This document shows positions 1-7,838 of a stretch of 53,706 nt of DNA, piece after piece (within the stretch, counting starts at the first letter, position 1; each line of letters begins with the position of its first letter). The notes under the pieces were generated by a model. That model ran no database searches. It was not told the DNA's origin and saw only the letters and a list, made by a program, of their open reading frames with translations. The stretch spans positions 1 to 53,706 of the forward strand of contig CANGEV010000018.1 in the NCBI GenBank assembly GCA_947452995.1, given 5' to 3'. The stretch is from Chitinophagales bacterium (GTDB lineage Bacteria > Bacteroidota > Bacteroidia > Chitinophagales > CAIODY01). A program made the translations under genes and the position numbers.

Positions 1-291
1 GCAGTGAAGAACTTGCAATTGCCAGCGGGCGAGGCAAGCGAAGGCGCATTAGCTTTGATGGCGAATACCTTTGAGCGTTTTGTATATGGCATTTTCGGAT
101 TACAAGAAAGTGTTCAAACGAGTGGTAGCAAGATGGACGATGTGATGCAAGTGTTGATTAACATTCGTAAAGAAGCGCGTGCTAAGAAAGACTTTGCCAC
201 CAGCGACTTGATCCGCAATCAACTAACGGAAAAAGGAATTAGTATTAAAGACGAAAAGGACGGAACGGTGTCCTGGACGATAAACGAATAA
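1..291 (+). CDS. cysS: cysteinyl-tRNA synthetase, C-terminal end (partial)
   Basis: This is the last ~96 codons of a gene that begins before the window. The C-terminal part of CysS is an anticodon-side helical domain, and the end reads RKEARAKKDFATSDLIRNQL followed by GISIKDEKDGTVSW. That is the family's typical C-terminus (a K-x-K-D-F-A-x-(S/A)D-x-IR-x-L helix, then a G-I-x-(I/L)-x-D-x-x-(D/N)G-T strand pair). The catalytic HIGH/KMSKS core lies outside the window. The gene ends only 2 bp before the biotin carrier gene, so the two are probably co-transcribed. The identification is good for the visible part. Integrity of the rest cannot be judged. Confidence 0.88.
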   Translation, partial: AVKNLQLPAGEASEGALALMANTFERFVYGIFGLQESVQTSGSKMDDVMQVLINIRKEARAKKDFATSDLIRNQLTEKGISIKDEKDGTVSWTINE

Positions 292-293
292 TT

Positions 294-794
294 ATGTTAG
301 AAGTAAAAGTAAATGAAGCTCAGGCTATGCAGCTTGAATTTAAGGACGGTGTTCCACAAGTAAATGGAGTAGACTGTCCTTGGGATATGCAAGTAGTGGG
401 CGATGGACAGTTTCACATTTTGATGGCAGGACGTTCTTATAACGCGACGGTATTAAGTTTGAACAAAGAGGAGAAAACGGCACGCATTCGTGTAAATGCA
501 AATGAGTATACGGTGAATGTGAAAGATCGCTTTGATCTCTTGTTGAAGCAATTAGGAATGGATGCGAAGGCGGGTAACAAAGCGAATGATTTGAAAGCGC
601 CAATGCCAGGTTTGATTTTGCGTATGATGGTGGAAGAAGGACAAGAAGTTAAGAAAGGCGATTCTCTTTGTGTGTTGGAAGCGATGAAAATGGAGAATGT
701 CTTGAAAGCGGCTGGTGACGGCGTCGTGAAGAAGATTGTGGTTAAGGAAAAGACTACCGTAGAGAAAGGACAGTTAATGATTCAAATGGGATAA
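294..794 (+). CDS. biotin carboxyl carrier (biotinyl-domain) subunit of an acyl-CoA carboxylase
   Basis: A 166-residue protein that carries CO2 on biotin between the carboxylase and carboxyltransferase subunits of an acetyl-/propionyl-CoA or related carboxylase in the cytosol. The C-terminal ~70 residues form a biotinyl/lipoyl domain: an APMPGL strand near residue 102, then the biotinylation motif LEAMKMEN with the acceptor lysine at about K132, and a closing VEKGQ-L turn. The N-terminal ~90 residues are a beta-rich region typical of the carrier subunits of propionyl-CoA/oxaloacetate-type enzymes, and a short linker (KAGNKAND) separates the halves. No carboxylase or transcarboxylase gene is adjacent, so the exact substrate cannot be assigned. 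The ATG lies 2 bp after the cysS stop, which fixes the start. Confidence 0.88.
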   Translation: MLEVKVNEAQAMQLEFKDGVPQVNGVDCPWDMQVVGDGQFHILMAGRSYNATVLSLNKEEKTARIRVNANEYTVNVKDRFDLLLKQLGMDAKAGNKANDLKAPMPGLILRMMVEEGQEVKKGDSLCVLEAMKMENVLKAAGDGVVKKIVVKEKTTVEKGQLMIQMG

Positions 795-805
795 AAACAA
801 TAAAA

Positions 806-1222
806 ATGAGTTCAGAAAAAATAACAACAGGAAAGGCGCCAAAGCCAGTAGGTTTATATCCGCACGCACGTAAGGTGGGAAATTTATTATTCTTGAGTGG
901 TATTGGTCCGCGCAAGCCGGGTACGAACGAGATCCCGGGAAACGTATATGATGAAAGCGGGAAGCTGACAGCTTATGATTTCGAAGCGCAATGTCATAGC
1001 GTGTTTGAAAACATAAAAATCGTTTTGGAAGAGTCGGGAGCGAAGTGGGAGAACTTGGTGGATGTGACGGTATTCTTAACGAATATGAAAGGAGATTTCC
1101 CAACGATGAATAAGTTGTATGCAGAATACTTCAAGGACAGCTTACCTTGCCGGACGACGGTCGAGATTTTGTCGTTGCCAACCGCTATTGCGATTGAGTT
1201 GAAGTGTATTGCGGTGGTGTAA
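806..1222 (+). CDS. RidA (YjgF/YER057c/UK114) family protein
   Basis: A 138-residue member of the RidA superfamily. Founding members hydrolyse reactive enamine/imine intermediates from PLP enzymes, and relatives act as 2-aminomuconate deaminases. Visible hallmarks are a VGNLLFLSGIGP strand near residue 24, the helix ending NIKIVLEESG, the VDVTVFLTNM strand, and the signature CRTTVEI around residue 115 whose arginine (R116) aligns with the substrate-binding arginine of RidA. An acidic residue follows in IELKC. The segment at residues 35-60 (PRKPGTNEIPG...) is longer than in housekeeping RidA, as in the 2-aminomuconate deaminase-like branch. That branch assignment is inference. It probably shares a transcript with the two genes upstream. 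Confidence 0.85.
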   Translation: MSSEKITTGKAPKPVGLYPHARKVGNLLFLSGIGPRKPGTNEIPGNVYDESGKLTAYDFEAQCHSVFENIKIVLEESGAKWENLVDVTVFLTNMKGDFPTMNKLYAEYFKDSLPCRTTVEILSLPTAIAIELKCIAVV

Positions 1223-1260
1223 TAAGGTCAATAGTCTTTATTAAAGATTAAGTCTTCATG

Positions 1261-1311
1261 CCTTAATCCGTTGTCGATGATTAGTTCGACGTGGATTAGG
1301 GCATTTTCTTT
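1261..1311 (+). terminator. possible terminator hairpin between ridA-like gene and uvrA
   Basis: The segment contains nested complementary arms: CC(T)TAATCC at 1261 pairs with GGATTAGG at 1293, and inner GTCGA at 1273 pairs with TCGAC at 1286. A T-rich tract (CATTTTCTTT) follows on the plus strand. The two flanking genes converge here. The stem has a bulge and the T-run is interrupted, so the call is tentative. Confidence 0.4.
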
Positions 1312-1329
1312 GGTGGCGATTCGTGCTGT

Positions 1330-4134
1330 TTACTTCGCCTTCTTCCGCAAACGTAAATACTCTCCAGTATATCCTGCCTTACATTTCAATAATTCTTCTG
1401 GCGTGCCTGTGAATACAATCTCGCCTCCGCCAGCACCCCCTTCCGGACCCAAATCGATCACATGGTCGGCGTATTGGATGACATCTAGGTTGTGTTCTAC
1501 TACAATAACGCTATGACCGATTTTTATCAAGGCATCGAATGCGATGAGTAATTTTTGTATGTCGTGGAAATGCAAGCCTGTCGTCGGTTCGTCGAATATG
1601 AATAAGCCCGGCTTCGGCGAGGTACCTTTCACTAAGAAAGAAGCCAGCTTCACCCGCTGTGCCTCTCCCCCACTTAAAGTGCTACTGCTTTGACCTAAGC
1701 CGACATAGCCTAGTCCCACCTGTTGTAGCGGACGAAGACGATCAACAATTCCTTTTATGTTTTCAAAAAATAATAAGCCTTCGTCGACAGTCATGTTTAG
1801 AATGTCGTAGATGTTTTTCCCTTTATACTTTACTTCTAACACATTCGACTTAAAGCGCATGCCTTTACATTCTTCACATTGCAGGTGTAAGTCGGCCAAG
1901 AATTGCATTTCTACAATTACCTGCCCATCGCCCTTGCAGGTTTCACAACGACCACCTTCTACGTTAAAGGAGAAGTGTTTTGGTAATAAGCCTTTCACTT
2001 TTGATTCCGGCAATTTTGAGAACAAATCACGAATCTCATCATAGGCCTTCACGTAAGTTACTGGGTTGCTACGAGAGCTTTTGCCCAGTGGATTTTGATC
2101 GACAAGCTCGACGAAATGTAGTTTTTTTATATCGCCAGCTAGTCCGTCGAACAAACCTGGCTTTTGATCGGCCGTTTGTCCTAAAGCGATTTGAAGGGAA
2201 GGATGTAAAATTTGGCGGATGAGTGTTGTTTTTCCAGAGCCGCTTACGCCACTTACCACTACTAAATTATTGAGTGGAATTTTGACGTCTACATTTTTGA
2301 GGTTATTCTGACGGCAGCCGTTCAGGTCTAAATGATAATTAGAAGCTCTTCTCGATTCCGGCGTAGGTATGAATAATTCACCACGAAGATATTTAGTGGT
2401 AAGGGAACGCTCGTCGTTGCCAAGGGCTTTATAATCGCCACTAAAGACTACTTCTCCGCCATGTACGCCTGCTTCTGGGCCCATGTCGATAATATAATCC
2501 GAAGCGCGCATCACCTCTTCTTCGTGTTCCACAACAAGAACGGTATTCCCCAAGTCGCGAAGACGGAGCAATACTTTAACCAGACGATCGGTATCGCGTG
2601 GATGTAAACCCACGCTTGGCTCGTCGAGAATATAAAGCGAAGAAGTAAGATTACTACCTAAGGAACGCGTGAGTTGGATGCGTTGCGTTTCACCACCACT
2701 TAAGGTAGATGAGTTTCTGTTGAGATGTAAATAACCTAAGCCTACTTGTAAGAGAAATTCAAGACGGTTATTGATTTCAGCAAAAATGATTTTAGCAATA
2801 CTCTGATCATAGGCATTCAATTTCAAATTTGCTAAGGTCGGTGCAAGGTCGGAAATCGGCATGAGTAAAAGTTCGCCGAGCGTAAACCCGCCAACCTGAA
2901 CATAGCTAGTCTCTTTACGAATTCTACTACCATTACATTCCGGGCAGGTCGTTCTTCCGCGATAGCGCGAAAGCATTACACGATATTGAATTTTATAGGT
3001 CTGTGTTTCTAACATTCTGAAGAAACTATTCAATCCTTCAAAATATTGGTTGCCCGTCCAGAGTAAATTGTATTGTTCTTTCGTTAATTCTTTAATGGGT
3101 CGATGGATAGGGAAGTTGAAACGATGTGCGTTTTGGATAAGCAATTGTTGATATTCGCTCATTTTATCTCCTTTCCACGCTGCTATTGCGCCATCGAATA
3201 CGCTAAGTGATCTGTTTGGAAATACGAGCTCCGCATCAATACCTAGTACATGACCAAAGCCTTCACATTTCTTACAGGCACCAAAAGGGCTGTTGAAAGA
3301 GAAGAAGTGTTCATTCGGTTCATCGAAGCTCATGCCGTCGCGTTCGAACTTGTTAGAGAACCAATGGGTTTGATTGTTATCGTGAATAAGGATAGCACAT
3401 TCACCTTGCCCTTCTTCAAATGCAGTTTTTATCGAGTCGGCTATACGAAAAAGGTGGTCTTCGTCGTTATATACAACAGCGAAGCGGTCGATGAGTAGAA
3501 AACAGTCTTGCGGTAGTGCTTTAGTGTTTTTGTTTTCAGCGAGCCAATCTTCAATCAGAAATATCTCTTCTCCGATACGTATTCTAGAAAAGCCGTTCTG
3601 TAAAAGGATGCTGAGTTGTTGTTCTGCCTTGCGATCTGGGTGTGGTAAGATGCGCGATAAAACAAGGATGCGCGTGCCTTCCACTTGTGATTGAACAAAT
3701 TGAACGATGTCGTTTACTTCGTCTTTTTTGACTTGTTCTCCACTTATTGGCGAATAGGTTTTGCCGATACGCGCAAAGAGCAAGCGGAAGTAATCATAGA
3801 TCTCAGTGGCTGTTCCAACAGTGCTTCTTGACGATTTGGTGCTCACCTTTTGTTCGATGGCGATCGCAGGGGCTAGGCCTTTGATGTATTCTACCTCGGG
3901 CTTGTCCATTCGTAGAAGGAATTGACGTGCGTAGGAAGAAAGACTTTCTACATAACGGCGTTGTCCTTCCGCGAATAAAGTATCGAAGACGAGGGTAGAT
4001 TTTCCAGAGCCAGAAACACCAGTAACTGTTACTAGTTTATGCTTTGGAATTTGTACGTCAACCCCCTTCAAATTGTGCATGGAAGCGTTTTTGATGAGGA
4101 TATGGGTATGTGGTGTGTACGTAGATTCGCGCAT
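1330..4134 (-). CDS. uvrA: excinuclease ABC subunit A (UvrA)
   Basis: A 934-residue damage-recognition ATPase of nucleotide excision repair that loads UvrB on lesions. It has two ABC ATPase modules. The first has Walker A GVSGSGKST at about residue 39 with a signature NSSTLSGGETQRIQL. The second has GVSGSGKTT in the second half with a signature SSSTLSGGEAQRVKL. Walker B stretches LYILDEPSVGLHPRD and LFIFDEPTTGLH are intact. The C-terminal zinc module (CETCKGDG...CEECKG) and a CPECNG motif are present. The first zinc finger lacks the usual N-terminal CxxC pair: the region reads FSNKFERDG and then SFNSPFGACKKCEG. From memory, some Bacteroidota UvrA paralogues have the same form. Convergent with the RidA-like gene and divergent from the secreted protein at 4251. 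Confidence 0.95.
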   Translation of the reverse strand: MRESTYTPHTHILIKNASMHNLKGVDVQIPKHKLVTVTGVSGSGKSTLVFDTLFAEGQRRYVESLSSYARQFLLRMDKPEVEYIKGLAPAIAIEQKVSTKSSRSTVGTATEIYDYFRLLFARIGKTYSPISGEQVKKDEVNDIVQFVQSQVEGTRILVLSRILPHPDRKAEQQLSILLQNGFSRIRIGEEIFLIEDWLAENKNTKALPQDCFLLIDRFAVVYNDEDHLFRIADSIKTAFEEGQGECAILIHDNNQTHWFSNKFERDGMSFDEPNEHFFSFNSPFGACKKCEGFGHVLGIDAELVFPNRSLSVFDGAIAAWKGDKMSEYQQLLIQNAHRFNFPIHRPIKELTKEQYNLLWTGNQYFEGLNSFFRMLETQTYKIQYRVMLSRYRGRTTCPECNGSRIRKETSYVQVGGFTLGELLLMPISDLAPTLANLKLNAYDQSIAKIIFAEINNRLEFLLQVGLGYLHLNRNSSTLSGGETQRIQLTRSLGSNLTSSLYILDEPSVGLHPRDTDRLVKVLLRLRDLGNTVLVVEHEEEVMRASDYIIDMGPEAGVHGGEVVFSGDYKALGNDERSLTTKYLRGELFIPTPESRRASNYHLDLNGCRQNNLKNVDVKIPLNNLVVVSGVSGSGKTTLIRQILHPSLQIALGQTADQKPGLFDGLAGDIKKLHFVELVDQNPLGKSSRSNPVTYVKAYDEIRDLFSKLPESKVKGLLPKHFSFNVEGGRCETCKGDGQVIVEMQFLADLHLQCEECKGMRFKSNVLEVKYKGKNIYDILNMTVDEGLLFFENIKGIVDRLRPLQQVGLGYVGLGQSSSTLSGGEAQRVKLASFLVKGTSPKPGLFIFDEPTTGLHFHDIQKLLIAFDALIKIGHSVIVVEHNLDVIQYADHVIDLGPEGGAGGGEIVFTGTPEELLKCKAGYTGEYLRLRKKAK

Positions 4135-4250
4135 ACGTAATTTGGTGTATTCCGTTATAATTATACGTGATTATGCTGATGGTTTTGGGCTTCTTCTCGA
4201 ACTACCTTAGCCTCATCGAAACATAAAACTAAAAGACAAAAATTCTAATC

Positions 4251-5144
4251 ATGAAAAACTTAACAACACTTCTTGCCATTAGTTCGTTATTCCTTGCAAT
4301 AAGCAAAGATACATTGGCAAACACCAAAACTGCAGGATCTTTTACAAATCCTGTCAACAGTATCAGTGTAGATGAAACGAATACTAAACGTATTGCTTTT
4401 GGCAACGCATCCCCAGTATTGAAAGATACGTCTTATATCAACGGTAAAGCGGTTGTTACTACTTATTGCTTAACGAGTGGTAAAGAGCAAAAGCTGTTTA
4501 GTGTACATAACTTAAACAACGAGCAGATTGCTTACGTAACGAAGTTGGGAATGTATAATGGACGTAATATCTATCGTACTTATTTTATTGCTACGCAACA
4601 AAGCATTTCTGGTTCTTTGTATGAATCACCGTATGCTTGGGTTGATTTAATCAGTGAGAAAGTAAAAAATGGTGCAATCAGTGCTAGCTCGGTAGCAGCA
4701 TTAGCTAAAGAATTGCATATGGACCTCAGAAATGATGTTGCCTTTTCAATGCCCGCAGCTGAAGCAGAACGTATTGCAAATGCATATGCCGCTGAAATCA
4801 GCAGAAAAGCGATTGCTGTTGCTACGCAAACAACGCCGGTAGTGGCTGTATCTATGAAGTTAGAGAACGAGTCGAATGATAAACAAATTGTTCAATTCAG
4901 TTATAATCATGCGTATGCTTCGGTAGCTTCTGATAAAACAGTGGTAGAGCCGGGTCATGCTCGCGTAATTGAATTGCGTAGCGGTGATTATATTGCATTA
5001 TTGAACAAACAAGGTGTGATTATTGAGCGCATCGAAGTTAAGCAAGGACTTCAAACGATTAACGTAAGTGCAGATGGAATGCATTTACAAGCGATGAGCA
5101 TCGACGATATCAGCAATGAAGCTGTAGCGATGGGTAATCGATAA
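4251..5144 (+). CDS. secreted/periplasmic protein of unknown function
   Basis: A 297-residue protein not recognised as any named family. It starts with a probable signal peptide (charged MKN, hydrophobic LLAISSLFLAIS, possible cleavage near LA-N at about residue 24). The first third is beta-rich (IAYVTKLGMYNGRNIYRTYF). The middle is helical and alanine-rich (AEAERIANAYAAEISRKA), and the C-terminal ~90 residues look like a small beta-sandwich (KIENESND-type strand, VVEPGHARVIELRSGDY, GLQTINV). There is no T9SS sorting domain, lipobox or catalytic motif. It appears monocistronic: the next gene is convergent, 5 bp away, and the preceding uvrA is divergent across a 116-bp spacer. Confidence 0.6.
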   Translation: MKNLTTLLAISSLFLAISKDTLANTKTAGSFTNPVNSISVDETNTKRIAFGNASPVLKDTSYINGKAVVTTYCLTSGKEQKLFSVHNLNNEQIAYVTKLGMYNGRNIYRTYFIATQQSISGSLYESPYAWVDLISEKVKNGAISASSVAALAKELHMDLRNDVAFSMPAAEAERIANAYAAEISRKAIAVATQTTPVVAVSMKLENESNDKQIVQFSYNHAYASVASDKTVVEPGHARVIELRSGDYIALLNKQGVIIERIEVKQGLQTINVSADGMHLQAMSIDDISNEAVAMGNR

Positions 5145-5149
5145 ACGAT

Positions 5150-5476
5150 TTATTTCAATTTAGAGTTTGTTTTATGACGATCAGCATCTCGGAGAGTTTT
5201 CTTCGAGATGTTGTTTTTTAGGGCCTCTGTGAGGTCAATGCCTGTTTGATTGGCAAGGCAAATTACCACAAATAAAACATCTGCCAATTCATCCGCCAGT
5301 TGTTTTCCTTCGTCTGATTTCTTTTTAGACTGTTCTCCATATTCTCTTGCGATAATTCTCGCCACCTCTCCCACTTCTTCGGTAAGCATTGCCATATTGG
5401 TTAGTTCGTTAAAATAACGTACCCCTGTTGTGTTGATCCAATTATCAACGGCCTTTTGCGCTTCTTCGATAGTCAT
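5150..5476 (-). CDS. MazG-like nucleotide pyrophosphohydrolase
   Basis: A 108-residue all-alpha NTP-PPase of the MazG/RS21-C6 (dCTPase-like) superfamily, which cleaves (d)NTPs to NMP and pyrophosphate. It is probably a house-cleaning enzyme. The metal-binding signature is complete: EEVGE around residue 33 (ExxE) and ELADVLFVV around residue 64 (ExxD). It is a single-domain protein, much shorter than two-domain MazG. Its ATG overlaps the stop codon of the upstream rhomboid gene by one base (TAATG), indicating translational coupling as the last gene of a four-gene minus-strand operon. The substrate cannot be read from sequence. Confidence 0.85.
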   Translation of the reverse strand: MTIEEAQKAVDNWINTTGVRYFNELTNMAMLTEEVGEVARIIAREYGEQSKKKSDEGKQLADELADVLFVVICLANQTGIDLTEALKNNISKKTLRDADRHKTNSKLK

Positions 5477-6363
5477 TAAAATAGGTTGTTTTTAATACGG
5501 CGATTCCAAATACGAATCAAAATAAAGGCGAATAGCATACCTCCTAAATGAGCAAGGTGTGCTACATTATCATTTGGATTATTTTGCCACATCGCATATA
5601 ATTCCAAAGCACCATAAATCATCACAAAATATTTTGCTTTGATAGGAATAAAAAATTGGAAGTAAATAATGGTATTTGGAAAAAGGTATCCAAAAGCAAA
5701 TAGAACACCAAACACTGCTCCGGAAGCACCTACCAGGTTGGTAGCAAAACGTGTGTCGAACAGATTTAATGATTCTGCTCCTTGTAAATTATACATGTTT
5801 TGTTGATAGTTCCGCATGATTTCTACCGCCTCATTTGCATAGTGTGAGCTACGCGGGAAAGATTCCCAAGGTTGTATCAACTCGCCTACAATATAGTTCT
5901 GATCCAATCGCATAAAATCGATTAGATGATGCGTGAATAATAGGTCGCGTAAGCCGGAAGGTGTTGGGTGATTTAAAAAGTGTTGTACCAATACTTCTGT
6001 TTGATGCGCATTAAACCACATGACACTCAAATAGCATAAGGCGGCGCCTACCCCTGTTAGCAGATAAAAGATTACAAAGCGACGTGTTCCCCAATAGTTT
6101 TCGAGTACGGAGCCAAACATGTAGAAGGCGAGCATATTGGAAAATAGGTGCATAAAGCTACCATGCATGAACATGTGCGTTATCAACTGCCACGGATGGA
6201 AGTGTGGACTTTTAGGGAAGAAAAGACCTAAGTAATCGTTTAGGTCGATGTGATAGACGTTGTTGAATACGAAGGTAGCAAACAACAGTAAGCCGTTGAT
6301 GATAAGTATGTTTTTTACTGCAATGGGTAGCAGACTAAACTGACGAGGACGAAATTCGTTCAT
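5476..6363 (-). CDS. rhomboid family intramembrane serine protease
   Basis: A 295-residue multi-pass membrane protein with the rhomboid catalytic set: GASGAVFG with the nucleophile at about S214, and AHLAHLGG with the catalytic histidine at about H272. The oxyanion-side HMFMHGSFMHLFSNM (HxxxN) motif is at about residue 63-77. At least six hydrophobic segments are visible. A hydrophilic insert of ~85 residues (about 118-206, containing HFLNHPTPS and NYQQNMYNLQ) separates the second/third membrane segments from the serine helix. This is longer than in compact bacterial rhomboids such as GlpG. Stop overlaps the mazG-like start by one base, and the start is 2 bp from the oxygenase stop. Substrate unknown. 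Confidence 0.9.
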   Translation of the reverse strand: MNEFRPRQFSLLPIAVKNILIINGLLLFATFVFNNVYHIDLNDYLGLFFPKSPHFHPWQLITHMFMHGSFMHLFSNMLAFYMFGSVLENYWGTRRFVIFYLLTGVGAALCYLSVMWFNAHQTEVLVQHFLNHPTPSGLRDLLFTHHLIDFMRLDQNYIVGELIQPWESFPRSSHYANEAVEIMRNYQQNMYNLQGAESLNLFDTRFATNLVGASGAVFGVLFAFGYLFPNTIIYFQFFIPIKAKYFVMIYGALELYAMWQNNPNDNVAHLAHLGGMLFAFILIRIWNRRIKNNLF

Positions 6364-6364
6364 A

Positions 6365-7318
6365 TTATTTTTTCAATCCGATTTCTATAAGACGTTCATT
6401 CAAATATTCTCCTGCAGTGCAGGGTGCATAGTGAATAGGGTTTTGTTCATTCACACAGGTTGGCAAAACATCTAAGCGCATTTCATCGCGAGGATGCAGG
6501 AAGAATGGAATAGAGAAACGAGAGGTATGCCATAATTCGCGAGGAGGATTCACTACGCGGTGAGTAGTACTTCGCAAGACATTGTTGGTAAGGCGTTGTA
6601 ACATATCTCCGACGTTGATGACAATATGATCCGGTGATGAACGTACTGAAATCCATTCTCCATCGAGTGTTAAGACTTGCAATCCATCCGCAGAAGCACC
6701 AATCAATAAGGTAATAAGATTGATATCTTCATGTTGTTCGGCACGGATGGCAGAGGCTGGTTCTTGAGTGATCGGTGGATAGTGAATGGCGCGAAGAATA
6801 GAGTTGCCATTTTTTATTTTATCATCGAAGAAGGTTTCTGGAAGTTGTAGGTAGATTGAGATGGCGCGAAGTAGTTCACTTCCGCTTTTTTCAAAGGCAC
6901 GATAGGCTGCTGCGAAAACTTGGTTAAAGGTAATTATCTCTTCACCTGTTGGGTTGGGAGGATAATGTTCATCGCTCATTGTTTCTCCTTCTACATTTTG
7001 GCCATACTGCCAAAACTCTTTTAGGTCGCCTACATCACTTTGTTTTGCTTTTTCTTTCCCGAAGGAGGTATAGCCTCTTTGACCGGCTAATCCTGGGATT
7101 TCGTATTTAAGTTTTGTTTCGAGAGGTAATGCATAGAAGCGTTTTACTTCCTCATACATTTGCGCAATGAGATCGTCACTGATGCCGTGATTTTTTAGCG
7201 AGACGAATCCTACGTTTGTGAAGGCTTCTCCTAACTGTTGAATAAATTGTTCGCGTTGCGCTGCATCTCCTTTCGTGAAGTGTGCAAGGTCGATCGATGG
7301 TATTTCTTTGAGCGCCAT
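6365..7318 (-). CDS. isopenicillin N synthase-like 2OG-Fe(II) dioxygenase
   Basis: A 317-residue non-haem iron oxygenase with an N-terminal DIOX_N region (IPSIDLAHF..., GFVSLKNHGI) and a C-terminal 2OG-Fe(II) jelly-roll. The facial triad is visible as H196-x-D198 (in EQHEDINLITLL) and H253 (STTHRVVNPP), with the RxS 2-oxoglutarate-binding pair at R267/S269 (SRFSIPFF). This architecture includes IPNS, plant hormone oxidases and many uncharacterised bacterial enzymes. The presence of RxS suggests use of 2-oxoglutarate, but the substrate is unknown. Second gene of the minus-strand operon, 2 bp behind the hypothetical protein and 1 bp ahead of the rhomboid gene. Confidence 0.88.
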   Translation of the reverse strand: MALKEIPSIDLAHFTKGDAAQREQFIQQLGEAFTNVGFVSLKNHGISDDLIAQMYEEVKRFYALPLETKLKYEIPGLAGQRGYTSFGKEKAKQSDVGDLKEFWQYGQNVEGETMSDEHYPPNPTGEEIITFNQVFAAAYRAFEKSGSELLRAISIYLQLPETFFDDKIKNGNSILRAIHYPPITQEPASAIRAEQHEDINLITLLIGASADGLQVLTLDGEWISVRSSPDHIVINVGDMLQRLTNNVLRSTTHRVVNPPRELWHTSRFSIPFFLHPRDEMRLDVLPTCVNEQNPIHYAPCTAGEYLNERLIEIGLKK

Positions 7319-7320
7319 TA

Positions 7321-7749
7321 TTATTCAGCTTTAGCGTTGTTGATTGAACATTTTACATCTTCTGCGTCTAGCGGCTTTTCAATTTTGAAATCGAAATTAA
7401 TACTGCTATTTGGTTTCACTGATTCGTGGAGGGTATAGTCCATGCTGCTTATTACAGCGCCGTTTTTAGAGATGAATTGCAGGAGTAATTCAACTTCATT
7501 AAATGTGGTAGCGCTTGCTTTACTTGTGATGGTGCCTGAAATTTTAAATTTAGTACCGACGCCAAGGAGGGTACGTTTAGCGCTAGCATCTACACTAAGA
7601 AAATTTAATGGATTTGTTTTTTCAATTTTGCTGACATCTTCTACTTGACGCTTATATTTTTCTGGTGAAAATTTAGATGAGCTACTAATAAAGTAGTAGC
7701 CACCAGCGCCTAAGATGGCTATAACTAATACGGTGATAAATATTTTCAT
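7321..7749 (-). CDS. single-pass membrane-anchored protein of unknown function
   Basis: A 142-residue protein with an N-terminal hydrophobic anchor (FITVLVIAILGAGGYYF) followed by an extracytoplasmic domain. The domain alternates short beta strands (TKFKISGTITSKA, EVELLLQFISKNGAVISS, SINFDFKIEKPL), suggesting an immunoglobulin-like or LEA/WHy-like sandwich. No family recognised. First gene of the operon with the oxygenase, rhomboid protease and MazG-like enzyme; a link to those activities is not evident from sequence. Start chosen at the ATG directly before the hydrophobic segment. Confidence 0.65.
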   Translation of the reverse strand: MKIFITVLVIAILGAGGYYFISSSSKFSPEKYKRQVEDVSKIEKTNPLNFLSVDASAKRTLLGVGTKFKISGTITSKASATTFNEVELLLQFISKNGAVISSMDYTLHESVKPNSSINFDFKIEKPLDAEDVKCSINNAKAE

Positions 7750-7815
7750 GCTATTGATTTATTGCGCAAACCTACAAAAATGTTGGCAAGAAAGCGCGAG
7801 TAGCATGAATTGGAT

Positions 7816-7823
7816 TAACTTTG
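7816..7823 (+). promoter_or_regulatory. candidate -7 element for asd
   Basis: TAACTTTG fits the Bacteroidota -7 consensus TAnnTTTG and lies 15 bp before the asd ATG, giving a very short leader. No well-spaced -33 TTTG is visible, so the call rests on the -7 box alone. Confidence 0.4.
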
Positions 7824-7838
7824 TAAAAACAATTTTTT

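Noticed and set aside
340-603. 87-codon minus-strand open frame opposite the biotin carrier gene
   Set aside because: Opposes a recognised gene and shows no protein features.
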